Assembly: GCF_017565405.1 (NCBI RefSeq) | Contig: NZ_JAGEKR010000031.1 | Span: forward strand, 1-39,729 | DNA from: Allobranchiibius sp. CTAmp26 | GTDB lineage: Bacteria > Actinomycetota > Actinomycetes > Actinomycetales > Dermatophilaceae | DNA length: 39,729 bases | Direction of reading: 5' to 3' | Part shown: positions 21,893 to 28,916 of the stretch, piece after piece | Layout of the letters: every line of letters begins with the position of its first letter | Numbering within the stretch: position 1 is the first letter of the stretch | Notes under the pieces: generated by a model | Told to the model about the DNA's origin: nothing | The model's input: only the letters and a program-made list of their open reading frames with translations | The model's database searches: none | Made by a program: the position numbers and the translations under genes

Positions 21893-22468
21893 ATGATCGA
21901 CGATGCGAAGGCCAATCTGCACAGCTACCTCAAGTACGAACGTGAGGCCGTGCTGGCCAAGCTCGACGGGCTCTCTGAGTACGACGTTCGACGCCCATTG
22001 ACCTTGACCGGGACTAATTTGCTGGGCCTGGTGAAGCACCTAGGGACGTGGGAGGCCAGATACCTCGGTGAAGTCTTCAGCCGTCCCTTCCCCGAGCCTT
22101 TACCGCGGTGGGACGTTAGGGCTGAGCTCCTGGCCGACATGTGGGCGACGGAGCACGAGTCCCGCAGCGCCATCATCGACCGTTACCGGCGCGTGTGGGA
22201 ACACAGCGACGCAACCGTGGAAGCTCTCGCTCTGGATGCCACGGGTCGGGTGGCTTGGTGGCAGGACGCCGAGGTGCCGTTGTTCAACATCCTCGTCCAC
22301 CTACTTGCCGAGACCAGTCGGCATGCAGGCCACGCTGACATCCTGCGTGAAGAGCTTGATGGGGCCGTGGGAATCGACGCGGAGGGGATGGCAACCCAGC
22401 GGCACGATGTGGCGTTTTGGACGGCGCGCCGCGAGGAGATTGAGAGGGCCGCCAGGTCCGCCAGTTGA
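21893..22468 (+). CDS. DinB-family (DUF664-like) putative metal-dependent enzyme
   Basis: 191 residues from the ATG at 21893; a GTG at 21875 is an alternative. Four-helix bundle with the family's His pattern: LVKHLGTWEARYLGE (first metal His) and LAETSRHAGHADILREEL (the H-x-x-H pair). RRPLTLTGTNLLGLV is the preceding conserved S/T-x-x-N-L-L region. DinB/DUF664 proteins include mycothiol- or bacillithiol-dependent transferases used in detoxification; in an actinobacterium mycothiol is a plausible cofactor, by inference. Lone gene between sites at 21816 and 22518. Confidence 0.92.
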   Translation: MIDDAKANLHSYLKYEREAVLAKLDGLSEYDVRRPLTLTGTNLLGLVKHLGTWEARYLGEVFSRPFPEPLPRWDVRAELLADMWATEHESRSAIIDRYRRVWEHSDATVEALALDATGRVAWWQDAEVPLFNILVHLLAETSRHAGHADILREELDGAVGIDAEGMATQRHDVAFWTARREEIERAARSAS

Positions 22469-22508
22469 CCTAGGGCTCTTGACGCAGAACTATTTTCGCG
22501 ACGAACGC

Positions 22509-22530
22509 CCGGTTACCGATCGGTCATCGG
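22509..22530. repeat. Cassette junction site
   Basis: Full match: CCG-GTTACC-GATC-GGTCAT-CGG, almost a perfect palindrome. Confidence 0.88.
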
Positions 22531-22543
22531 GGTGGCGGCCTTG

Positions 22544-22557
22544 ATCTCCTAGGAGAT
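22544..22557. terminator. Short palindrome at the MFS gene end
   Basis: ATCTCCTAGGAGAT is a perfect 14-bp palindrome overlapping the stop codon of the exporter gene. It could be part of a terminator but has no loop, so the call is weak. Confidence 0.25.
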
Positions 22558-23790
22558 TGCTTCCGTCGCGTTCCCGGTGGTTCCGTGTAGTCCCACGATG
22601 GCGATGGCCGCTGCGATGGCGATGACGGGAAGGATTGCGTTTGCGGTGGTGCGCAGTCCCAGGGTGTCGGCCAGCAGGCCACCCACCGCAGAGCCTGCGA
22701 CTGTCGCGGTGCTCTCGATGGTGGTGAACGCTGACAGCGTGCGGCCTAGGAGGTGGGTCGAGGTTCGTCGTTGAATTTGCACTTGGATGAGCAGCAGGAT
22801 GGTGCCTCCGGGGATGCCCGCGAGCCCGATGCAGACGACCGCCGTAACCAGGGTTGTGCTGTTGAAAAGCCCGGCAAAGCAGATGGTCACGGCGACCAAG
22901 GCGGCAGTAATCCCTGATCGCAATGTGATGTGACGGGATACATAGGCGCCCAGTGGGGCGCTGAGCAGGTACCCCGCTCCGAGCGCTGTGAACAGAAGGC
23001 CCACTTCTGGCCCGCCTCCGCCAAGGTCGTGAACGACGTAGGGGACAACGAGCACGTTTAGGACCCCGTTGGCCAGCAAGAAGGTCGCCGACACCGCCAG
23101 CAGCGACCGCAGGATCCTGTGCTGGAACAGGAACACGGCACCTTCGCCGATATCTCGCGTGGCCCGTCTTAGCGCCGATGAGACGGGATCAGCCGCGAAG
23201 CGCCCTGCGGCACCGCGGCCGACAGGGTCGAGGTGCAGCAGCGCGGTGAGCACGGCGGCGATCAGGTACGTCGCCGCGTTCACCAGGACGGCGGCCTGGA
23301 AACCGGCTAGTGCGTACAACGCTCCCCCGAGTGGTGCTCCGACCAGACGGACCGCGCCACCGGCGGCGGTGTTCCAGGCGTTCGCCACCTCCAGCGCGGC
23401 GCCTCGCCCGACGATGGCGGGGATCAGGGAACGCTGCGCGGGGATCGCGACCTGGGTGACCGCGTTCTCGACGAAGATCAACCCAAACAGCAGCCACAAG
23501 GTCCCCTCGTCGGTGACCAGCAGCATCGCGACCACGGTGGCGCCGCGGACCAGGTGACAGGCCAGGTCCAGAAGGCCGCGGTTGACTCGATCGGCCACGA
23601 GGCCTGCGATGGGTGAGATGAGCACGCCGGGCACAGCCTCGGCGATTACTGCCACGCTGGTGGCCCCCGCAGAACCGGTGAGGTCGTAGACGTACACCGG
23701 CACTGCGACGATCAAGAACCAGGAACCGAGGTTGGCGACCGCCGAACCGCTGAACAGGCACCAGAAGTTTTTGCCAAGGTGTCGTCGCAC
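22549..23790 (-). CDS. MFS exporter (12-helix, EntS/MDR-like)
   Basis: 413 residues from a GTG at 23790. About twelve membrane helices; ISPIAGLVADRVNRG in the first cytoplasmic loop matches the MFS motif A (G-x-x-x-D-R). WLLFGLIFVENAVTQVAIPA and PAIVGRGAALEVANAWN are typical of the EntS/MFS_3 group, which exports siderophores or drugs by proton antiport. The gene is divergent from an XRE regulator, with a perfect inverted repeat between them just before the start. A regulated drug or metabolite exporter is the likely role. Confidence 0.93.
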   Translation of the reverse strand: MRRHLGKNFWCLFSGSAVANLGSWFLIVAVPVYVYDLTGSAGATSVAVIAEAVPGVLISPIAGLVADRVNRGLLDLACHLVRGATVVAMLLVTDEGTLWLLFGLIFVENAVTQVAIPAQRSLIPAIVGRGAALEVANAWNTAAGGAVRLVGAPLGGALYALAGFQAAVLVNAATYLIAAVLTALLHLDPVGRGAAGRFAADPVSSALRRATRDIGEGAVFLFQHRILRSLLAVSATFLLANGVLNVLVVPYVVHDLGGGGPEVGLLFTALGAGYLLSAPLGAYVSRHITLRSGITAALVAVTICFAGLFNSTTLVTAVVCIGLAGIPGGTILLLIQVQIQRRTSTHLLGRTLSAFTTIESTATVAGSAVGGLLADTLGLRTTANAILPVIAIAAAIAIVGLHGTTGNATEAIS

Positions 23791-23795
23791 CCAGC

Positions 23796-23818
23796 CGACT
23801 ATCCTCTAAAGATAGTCG
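23796..23818. promoter_or_regulatory. Operator between MFS exporter and XRE regulator
   Basis: Perfect inverted repeat CGACTATC (23796-23803) with GATAGTCG (23811-23818), 7-bp spacer. It is 5 bp upstream of the exporter start and 28 bp upstream of the regulator start. Binding by the XRE protein encoded next door is inferred. Confidence 0.75.
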
Positions 23819-23846
23819 AGCGGCAAAAGTATTCTGAGGGGGCACG

Positions 23847-24296
23847 ATGGATAACGCTGACCTGGGGTCCGCACTGCGCAGCAGGCGGGCTGCTGCGGGT
23901 AGGACTATTGCCTCCGTCGCCATGGACGCCGGCTTGTCGGTGACCTACATCGCGAACCTGGAGAACGGTCGAGGCAACCCCACGGTAGGAGCCTTGGACG
24001 CCCTGACCAGCGCCCTCGGTGGGCGCCTGCAAGTCACCCTGAGCGATGACCAGGAGCCGACCAACCCCTCAGCCGAGGACCTGATCCGAGTGGATCAATT
24101 CCTGCGGCACCCCCGGCTGACCGCAGAAGCCCGACGCCTTGCCGCCACCACCGGTCGCCCACTGCCCCAGGTCCGAGAACATTTCCTGCACCTGCTGGCG
24201 GCTCTGAGCCGACTCGCGACCGAACCCCTAACCACCCTGGACGTAGACCGCCTCGTCGATCTAGTAATCCTCACAACTCGACGACCTAGGAGTTAA
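23847..24296 (+). CDS. XRE-family transcriptional regulator of the MFS exporter
   Basis: 149 residues from the ATG at 23847 after GAGGGGGCACG. N-terminal Cro/CI helix-turn-helix: LGSALRSRRAAAGRTIASVA, AGLSVTYIANLENGRGNPTV and ALDALTSALGGRLQV. The C-terminal 85 residues (SAEDLIRVDQFLRHPRLTAE to LVDLVILTTRR) are helical and may dimerise or sense a ligand. The divergent position and the shared palindrome make it the probable repressor of the exporter and of itself. Confidence 0.92.
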   Translation: MDNADLGSALRSRRAAAGRTIASVAMDAGLSVTYIANLENGRGNPTVGALDALTSALGGRLQVTLSDDQEPTNPSAEDLIRVDQFLRHPRLTAEARRLAATTGRPLPQVREHFLHLLAALSRLATEPLTTLDVDRLVDLVILTTRRPRS

Positions 24297-24352
24297 CCAA
24301 CGCGCCTGAGTCGCGGAGCCAGCAGCTGTGCCCAGCCATCGCCGTACCGCGA

Positions 24353-24374
24353 ACGATGACCGATCGGCGATGGG
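24353..24374. repeat. Degenerate cassette junction site
   Basis: ACG-ATGACC-GATC-GGCGAT-GGG: inner arms typical, each outer triplet one base off. Confidence 0.5.
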
Positions 24375-24399
24375 TCTCCGGGACTCGTCAGCAAGGAGA

Positions 24400-24933
24400 A
24401 TGAGTAGCGTGGCGACTCCACCCTCCCTATCACTCTCAGCTCTGCCGCTGGCTGGTCTGCGCCTTGTCCTGGAGCCGTTGCGAGTCGAGCACGCGCAGGA
24501 AATGGCCCCGCTGTTGGATGATGCTGGACTGCATGTCTTCATCGGTGGGCGGCCTGCGAGCAGGCGGGAGTTGCAGGAGCAGTACCGGAGTCAGGTCGTG
24601 GGCCGTTCACCGAACGGGTTGCAGTGCTGGTTGAACTGGGTGCTGCGCCGCCGCGAGGATGGTCGCGCGGTCGGCACGGTGCAGGCCACGGTCACCGAGG
24701 AGCAGGACGAGCCAGTCGCTGAGGTCGCCTGGGTAGTTGCTGCACCCTTCCAAAGTCGCGGCTACGCCCGCGAGGGTGCGCAGCTGATAGTCGCCTGGCT
24801 ACGCGACCAAGGCGTCGTCACGGTTCGGGCCCATGTGCACCCCGAGCACGCAGCGTCTCAGGGCGTGGCGCAGGCAGTCGGGCTGGTCAAGACCTCGACA
24901 GTGGTCGACGGTGAGGTTCGCTGGGAGGCCTGA
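24400..24933 (+). CDS. GNAT N-acetyltransferase
   Basis: 177 residues from the ATG at 24400; AAGGAGA lies directly upstream, so the GTG at 24409 may be the true start. LRLVLEPLRVEHAQEMAPLL is the first strand-helix; EVAWVVAAPFQSRGYAREGA is the acetyl-CoA loop (Q-S-R-G-Y-A); AHVHPEHAASQGVAQAVGL is the C-terminal motif. RimJ/RimL-like subgroup with unknown acceptor. Lone gene between sites at 24362 and 24946. Confidence 0.92.
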   Translation: MSSVATPPSLSLSALPLAGLRLVLEPLRVEHAQEMAPLLDDAGLHVFIGGRPASRRELQEQYRSQVVGRSPNGLQCWLNWVLRRREDGRAVGTVQATVTEEQDEPVAEVAWVVAAPFQSRGYAREGAQLIVAWLRDQGVVTVRAHVHPEHAASQGVAQAVGLVKTSTVVDGEVRWEA

Positions 24934-24936
24934 TAC

Positions 24937-24958
24937 CCGCTCACCGATCGCCCTTCGG
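24937..24958. repeat. Cassette junction site
   Basis: Full match: CCG-CTCACC-GATC-GCCCTT-CGG. Confidence 0.86.
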
Positions 24959-25045
24959 GCAGGTTTTGCTCCCAACGAGCTGCGCCAGATGCAGGACGAA
25001 GACCTACCGCAACTGACCGTCGGTGTCCGCGGATAGCTTCTTCGC

Positions 25046-25477
25046 ATGAGCACCTCAGTCTCGATCGCGACTGCGGCTCTCGTCCAAGACGGTCGCGTGC
25101 TGATGGTCCATCGGCACCCTCAGCGCCAGGCGTACCCAGGCAGTTGGGGTCTTCCTGGCGGGCACCTTGAGCCGGGCGAGCTGTCCCGCGACGCTGTCAG
25201 TCGAGAGTGCTTCGAAGAGATCGGTGTCCACGTCCACGACCCGGTGCCCATTCCGATGGTGCTCGCCGACACCAACCTCGACATGCACGCATTCCTCGTC
25301 ACGCACTGGACCGGAACACCCACGAACGCCGCTCCGCACGAGCACGATGATCTTCGCTGGTTCAGCGCTAGCGAACTCCCACAGCTGAAGCTCGCCCACC
25401 CGGAAAGCCTGCCGAACATTTTGATCGCCATCCAGACCGCCGCCGAGGTCCCAGGCGCATCTCAGCCCGGCCGGTAA
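25046..25477 (+). CDS. Nudix hydrolase
   Basis: 143 residues from the ATG at 25046. The Nudix box is complete at residues 39-61: G, five residues, E45, seven residues, R53-E54-C-F-E57-E58-I-G-V. It lies after the typical SIATAALVQDGRVLMVHR strand pair and SWGLPGGHLEPGE. Nudix enzymes hydrolyse nucleoside diphosphates linked to another moiety (oxidised dNTPs, ADP-ribose, cap-like molecules). The substrate is not readable. Its TAA stop falls in the next junction site. Confidence 0.95.
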   Translation: MSTSVSIATAALVQDGRVLMVHRHPQRQAYPGSWGLPGGHLEPGELSRDAVSRECFEEIGVHVHDPVPIPMVLADTNLDMHAFLVTHWTGTPTNAAPHEHDDLRWFSASELPQLKLAHPESLPNILIAIQTAAEVPGASQPGR

Positions 25478-25492
25478 ACGATCCCTCTAGGG
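25471..25492. repeat. Cassette junction site (right outer triplet variant)
   Basis: CCG-GTAAAC-GATC-CCTCTA-GGG; includes the stop codon of the Nudix gene. Confidence 0.7.
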
Positions 25493-26014
25493 AACGTCGA
25501 GGGTCCGGTCGGCGAACGCTAATCGCGTCGTGCCGTCACTGGGGTCGACGTGGGGACCGTAGTTGGTCAGGCCGACTCGCTCGGCGACTCGACGTGATGC
25601 AGAGTGGCTTTCCAGGATCCAAGCAATGACCGCTACGGAGTTGTCCTTGGCGTGTGCGGTTGCCAGCGCTGATCGGCTCAGCTCGGTGGCGAAGCCGCGT
25701 CCCCATGTGTGGGGTGTCAGGCGGTAGTAGAGGTTCCAGTTGCCGGTGGTCTGGCGCTGGACTCCTCCGACGCCGACCGCCTCGCCGGTTTCGCGTAGCC
25801 GAATGATCCAGTAGCTCAGGCCGTCGGAATCCCATCGATCAGCGGCCTTCGTGAGCCAATCGCGGGTGGTTTGCCGGTCTCGATGTCGACCGTCGGGGGC
25901 GTGCTGCCAAGTGTCGGGATCAGAGGTGATGGGGAACAGCGCATCTACGTCGTCGGTGCTCGCCGCGCGCAAGGTGAGGCGAGCAGTAGTCACGACGTCG
26001 AAGGTGTCGCTCAC
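25487..26014 (-). CDS. GNAT N-acetyltransferase, RimJ/RimL-like
   Basis: 175 residues from 26014. VTTARLTLRAASTDDVDALF is the first strand-helix; NLYYRLTPHTWGRGFATELS carries the acetyl-CoA loop (W-G-R-G-F-A-T-E); LESHSASRRVAERVGL is the C-terminal N/S-x-x-S-x-x-V-x-E-x-x-G motif. GNATs of this type acetylate protein N-termini or small amines. The stop lies within the right half of the site at 25480, so the unit boundary abuts the gene end. Opposite orientation to the Nudix neighbour. Confidence 0.93.
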   Translation of the reverse strand: MSDTFDVVTTARLTLRAASTDDVDALFPITSDPDTWQHAPDGRHRDRQTTRDWLTKAADRWDSDGLSYWIIRLRETGEAVGVGGVQRQTTGNWNLYYRLTPHTWGRGFATELSRSALATAHAKDNSVAVIAWILESHSASRRVAERVGLTNYGPHVDPSDGTTRLAFADRTLDVP

Positions 26015-26059
26015 GTCGAGAGACTGTAGTCACAGAGATCTCCCGGAGCGGCACTCGGC

Positions 26060-26081
26060 CGGCGTGCCGATCGGTCTACGG
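26060..26081. repeat. Cassette junction site (left outer triplet variant)
   Basis: CGG-CGTGCC-GATC-GGTCTA-CGG; start of repeat element B copy 5. Confidence 0.7.
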
Positions 26082-26193
26082 ACTGAAGGCGAGTCGGGTG
26101 TCCCGCATAAGACGCCGATCCGGGCAGGTCGTTCTGTGGTCTCGACGGAGGCGCCTGGCGCAGGTTCTAGCACCGGCAAAGGTTCGGCTTCCG
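26069..26193 (+). repeat. Repeat element B, copy 5
   Basis: Starts at the junction GATC, shares GAGTCGGGTGTCCCG and CGATCCGGGCAGGTCGT with copies 1 and 3, and ends near CCGGCAAAGGTTCGGC. The first hairpin tolerates one G-T pair; the second is weak. Confidence 0.82.
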
Positions 26194-26221
26194 GGACGTA
26201 TCCACTGATGCGGATTGGGCC

Positions 26222-27193
26222 TCAGCCCTTAATAAGGGTTTCGCCGGGCACGAAGGGTGTGAAGCCGGCTTTTTGGTAGGCGCGGTAGGGGCCGGGGTAG
26301 CTGTTGGAAGACCCGGTGTTGATGAACACGTGATGGCCTCCGGCTGCGGCCGTGCGTGTCGCGATTTCGGCGCAGAGTGCGGCGGCCAGTCCGAACCGGC
26401 GGTGGGCGGGCACGACGCCGAGTGGTTCGATCTCGGTCCATCCGGTGGTGGCGTCGAACCAACCGATGCAACAGCCCGCAAGAGAACCATCGGGCGCCTT
26501 CACGATCAAGTCGAACTGTGTGTCGTACAGGTGGGTGTCTTGCACTCGGCGGTAGGCATCGAGGCTGAACGAGCTCGACCACGATTCGTCAAGGTGAGGG
26601 TCATGGTCGGGATGAAAGGGAAGGTCGACCGGCTTCCACGACGCGCGATGCACAGCGACCCGGGCATCCACCTCATCGGAGCGGACACTGCGGATCGCGT
26701 ATCCCGCTGGGACCGCGCCTGAGACAGCATCGGTCGGCGCGCCCAGCCCTGGCTCGTTCATGGCGTAAAAGCCGAACGGCGGCGTCGCGCGCTCGAACCC
26801 CGCCTGGGTGAACATTTTCCTGGACTGCTCATCGAACACGGTGACACTCAACGTTGGACCCTCAGCGGTGCGCAGAAGCCACCCGAAGAGTGCGTGGGCG
26901 GCGTCGGGTCTGTCATGCGCGACTTGGAGCATCAGCGAGTCCGGCTGACCGACCGCTGCCCACCCCTCCACCTCGCCTTCGGCGCCTTCAACCACGACGA
27001 TCTGGTCACCAACCTGACCTGTAGCTTGGGACCACCCCAACCCACCGGGATGCAACCCGCGGGGCCAACAACGACTAGCGAGCCGCTGCATCGCCGTCGT
27101 ATCACTGGTACCCGACCAGCCACGAATATCCATCTTCACCGCTTGAGCATGCGTGGTGCCCGCCAGAACCGCACCCGAATTACCGTCAGTCAC
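26222..27193 (-). CDS. Tandem-domain GNAT N-acetyltransferase
   Basis: 323 residues. Two GNAT-like halves: a degenerate N-terminal one (VVVEGAEGEVEGWAAVGQPD, SVTVFDEQSRKMFTQAGF) and a complete C-terminal one with EIEPLGVVPAHRRFGLAAAL (acetyl-CoA loop) and NTGSSNSYPGPYRAYQKAGF. Two-domain GNATs of this size include mycothiol-synthase-like and aminoglycoside enzymes, but I cannot choose. The GTG start at 27193 overlaps the TGA of the upstream GNAT gene (GTGA), so the two are translationally coupled; an internal ATG at 27133 is the alternative start. Confidence 0.88.
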   Translation of the reverse strand: MTDGNSGAVLAGTTHAQAVKMDIRGWSGTSDTTAMQRLASRCWPRGLHPGGLGWSQATGQVGDQIVVVEGAEGEVEGWAAVGQPDSLMLQVAHDRPDAAHALFGWLLRTAEGPTLSVTVFDEQSRKMFTQAGFERATPPFGFYAMNEPGLGAPTDAVSGAVPAGYAIRSVRSDEVDARVAVHRASWKPVDLPFHPDHDPHLDESWSSSFSLDAYRRVQDTHLYDTQFDLIVKAPDGSLAGCCIGWFDATTGWTEIEPLGVVPAHRRFGLAAALCAEIATRTAAAGGHHVFINTGSSNSYPGPYRAYQKAGFTPFVPGETLIKG

Positions 27194-27774
27194 GAATCAA
27201 CGAGGTCGTCCCAGATGAACGTGGTGGTGTGTCCGCTTTCCCAATCGCGGCGAAGGATGCTGTACGCCACCGAGGCCATTGGCGCGCCCCCTGCCACTGG
27301 CCAGCCGTCCCGGTAGTGCGCTTCCTTTAGCCAGCCGCACCGCACGAAGGTCTTGCGCATCGCAATGTTGTCCTCACGAGTTTGGCCCTCAAAACGGGTG
27401 ACGTCCGGCATCGTGTCGAACACGTACGTGGTGGCCGCGCGAAGGATCTCAACGCCCAGGCCACGGCCTCGGACGGGGCCATCGAGTCGCAGGTCGAATA
27501 GTGGTGATCGGTCACTGAGGTCTTCGAGGCGCAAGAACCCAATCCGGCCGAGTTCAGAGTGATCGACCCAGAACGAGTCGTTGTCCTCGTCCCGATAGGC
27601 ACCCTCGGAGATCGACGTGGCGACGTCTGCTGCTGTGGGATGCGGGCGGCCGTGAAACAAGAACTCGTTGCGCGTCATGAAATCGATGAGAGCGTGCCGA
27701 TCCTGCCCAGCGGGGTTCAGTCGAGTGAAGGTGGTGGCCACGGGACCAAATTTACTGGCGACCCAATGGAACAT
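27190..27774 (-). CDS. GNAT N-acetyltransferase
   Basis: 194 residues from the ATG at 27774, or 183 from a GTG at 27741. LNPAGQDRHALIDFMTRNEF is a typical N-terminal region; DLRLDGPVRGRGLGVEILRA holds the acetyl-CoA loop (R-G-R-G-L-G); EGQTREDNIAMRKTFVRCGW is the C-terminal motif. HPTAADVATSISEGAYRDED resembles aminoglycoside-type GNATs, but the acceptor remains unknown. It precedes and overlaps the tandem GNAT gene, forming a two-gene unit between sites at 26069 and 27827. Confidence 0.9.
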   Translation of the reverse strand: MFHWVASKFGPVATTFTRLNPAGQDRHALIDFMTRNEFLFHGRPHPTAADVATSISEGAYRDEDNDSFWVDHSELGRIGFLRLEDLSDRSPLFDLRLDGPVRGRGLGVEILRAATTYVFDTMPDVTRFEGQTREDNIAMRKTFVRCGWLKEAHYRDGWPVAGGAPMASVAYSILRRDWESGHTTTFIWDDLVDS

Positions 27775-27817
27775 TGTCTGGATCAGCCTGGTTGGCCAGC
27801 TCAGCAACGATCCCGCA

Positions 27818-27839
27818 CCGCCCACCGATCGCCTCCCGG
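27818..27839. repeat. Cassette junction site
   Basis: Full match: CCG-CCCACC-GATC-GCCTCC-CGG. Confidence 0.87.
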
Positions 27840-27872
27840 TGCAAGACGTCGAGCTTGGGCGATGATGCGTCG

Positions 27873-28466
27873 ATGCGGCTCATCCGTTACTCCCACTCAT
27901 GCGTCCGGCTTGAGATGGGCGAGAGCACCATTGTGATCGACCCGGGGATCTGGAGTGAGCCGCAGTCGCTGCGCGGCGCGGACGCGGTCCTAGTCACCCA
28001 TCAGCACGCAGATCATGCCGATCAGGCGCGCCTGGCACACCTCTCGTGTCCCATCTTTGCGCCCGCATCGGCCTCGCTTGAACAGATCTCATTCGAGCCG
28101 GTTCATCCCGGAGAGTCAATCGCGGTGGCGGGCCACGCAGTGAGGGTCGTTGGAGGGCGGCACGCGCCCGTGCTTCCCGTTCAAGAGGTGTGCGCGAACG
28201 TCGGGTACTTGATCGGGGACACCTACCACCCCGGTGACGCCCTGGTCCCACCACCTATTCCAGTGGACACACTCTTGGTGCCGATGCAGGCCTCCTGGAT
28301 GAAGGTCTCCGAAGGGGTTCAGTTCCTACGCAACAGTCGCTACGAGCGCGCAATCGGCATCCACGACGGACAGATCAACGACCGCGCCATTGCCAGCATC
28401 AACCACTGGTACGCAATCGGTTCCTCTGGTCGCTATCGCTACCTGACCCCCGGTTCCGCGATCTGA
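27873..28466 (+). CDS. Metallo-beta-lactamase-fold hydrolase (UlaG/L-ascorbate lactonase-like group)
   Basis: 197 residues from the ATG at 27873. RYSHSCVRLEMGESTIVIDP and VLVTHQHADHADQARL (HxHxDH) are typical of the short MBL group including UlaG-like and PhnP-like proteins. Further ligands are His in RVVGGRHAPV, the Asp in IGDTYHPGDAL and His in AIGIHDGQINDRA. It is cytoplasmic, and its substrate cannot be named. This MBL gene is unrelated in detail to the one at 15385-16152. Lone gene between sites at 27827 and 28510. Confidence 0.92.
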   Translation: MRLIRYSHSCVRLEMGESTIVIDPGIWSEPQSLRGADAVLVTHQHADHADQARLAHLSCPIFAPASASLEQISFEPVHPGESIAVAGHAVRVVGGRHAPVLPVQEVCANVGYLIGDTYHPGDALVPPPIPVDTLLVPMQASWMKVSEGVQFLRNSRYERAIGIHDGQINDRAIASINHWYAIGSSGRYRYLTPGSAI

Positions 28467-28500
28467 GCACCTTCCTACGCATGGGCAGCGTCGTGCTGGC

Positions 28501-28522
28501 CCGAACGACGATCGGCGTCCGG
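28501..28522. repeat. Cassette junction site
   Basis: Full match: CCG-AACGAC-GATC-GGCGTC-CGG. Confidence 0.87.
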
Positions 28523-28630
28523 ACGGCCGGCGAGTGTGTGTCCCGTATGGAACACCGATTCGGACGCGTCAGCTCCGGACGTCTCTGACCACAGCCAACG
28601 CTCGCTGAGACGCCGTCGATCGTTCCACGC
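28510..28630 (+). repeat. Repeat element B, copy 6
   Basis: Starts at the junction GATC and aligns with copy 2 (GGACGCGTCAGCTCC block). First hairpin GTGTCC/GGAACAC is imperfect; ends near GCCGTCGATCGTTCC. Confidence 0.75.
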
Positions 28631-28916
28631 GGGATGTGCGGAGTTTCATTGTGATCCAATCCATCATTCGGGTCGTGCCGAATCACGAAGGTGTTCGTTC
28701 GACATGACGGACACCCTTCCGGGTAGGTCGCGGCAGTCGCCGCACTCCTCTCGAGGAGCGTGGCGACCGCCCGCGGGTACAGCCCCGATGCCGGCGAAGG
28801 TGTCGAGTTGGTAACTGGCGCTTCTTGTTTACATCGGTTGCTGGTCATGTCGTAGCGTGCGAAGTCGGCGGTGGGGCAAACGCCTGATCGTTTCGTGTGA
28901 AAGAAAGAAGTGAGTC

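Larger units (their letters stand above)
28467..28916. other. Gap of 450 bp with a site, element B and a promoter region
   Basis: Contains the site at 28501-28522, element B copy 6 and the upstream region of the CHRD-sortase operon. A minus-strand open frame here (RAVATLLERSAATAATYPEG, with CPSC) ends by reading through element B and the MBL gene. It is too uncertain to call. Confidence 0.5.

Noticed and set aside
28399-28848. Minus-strand ORF with a CPSC motif between the MBL gene and the CHRD gene
   Set aside because: It reads through element B and into the MBL gene, and has no clear ribosome-binding site; not excluded, but not supported.
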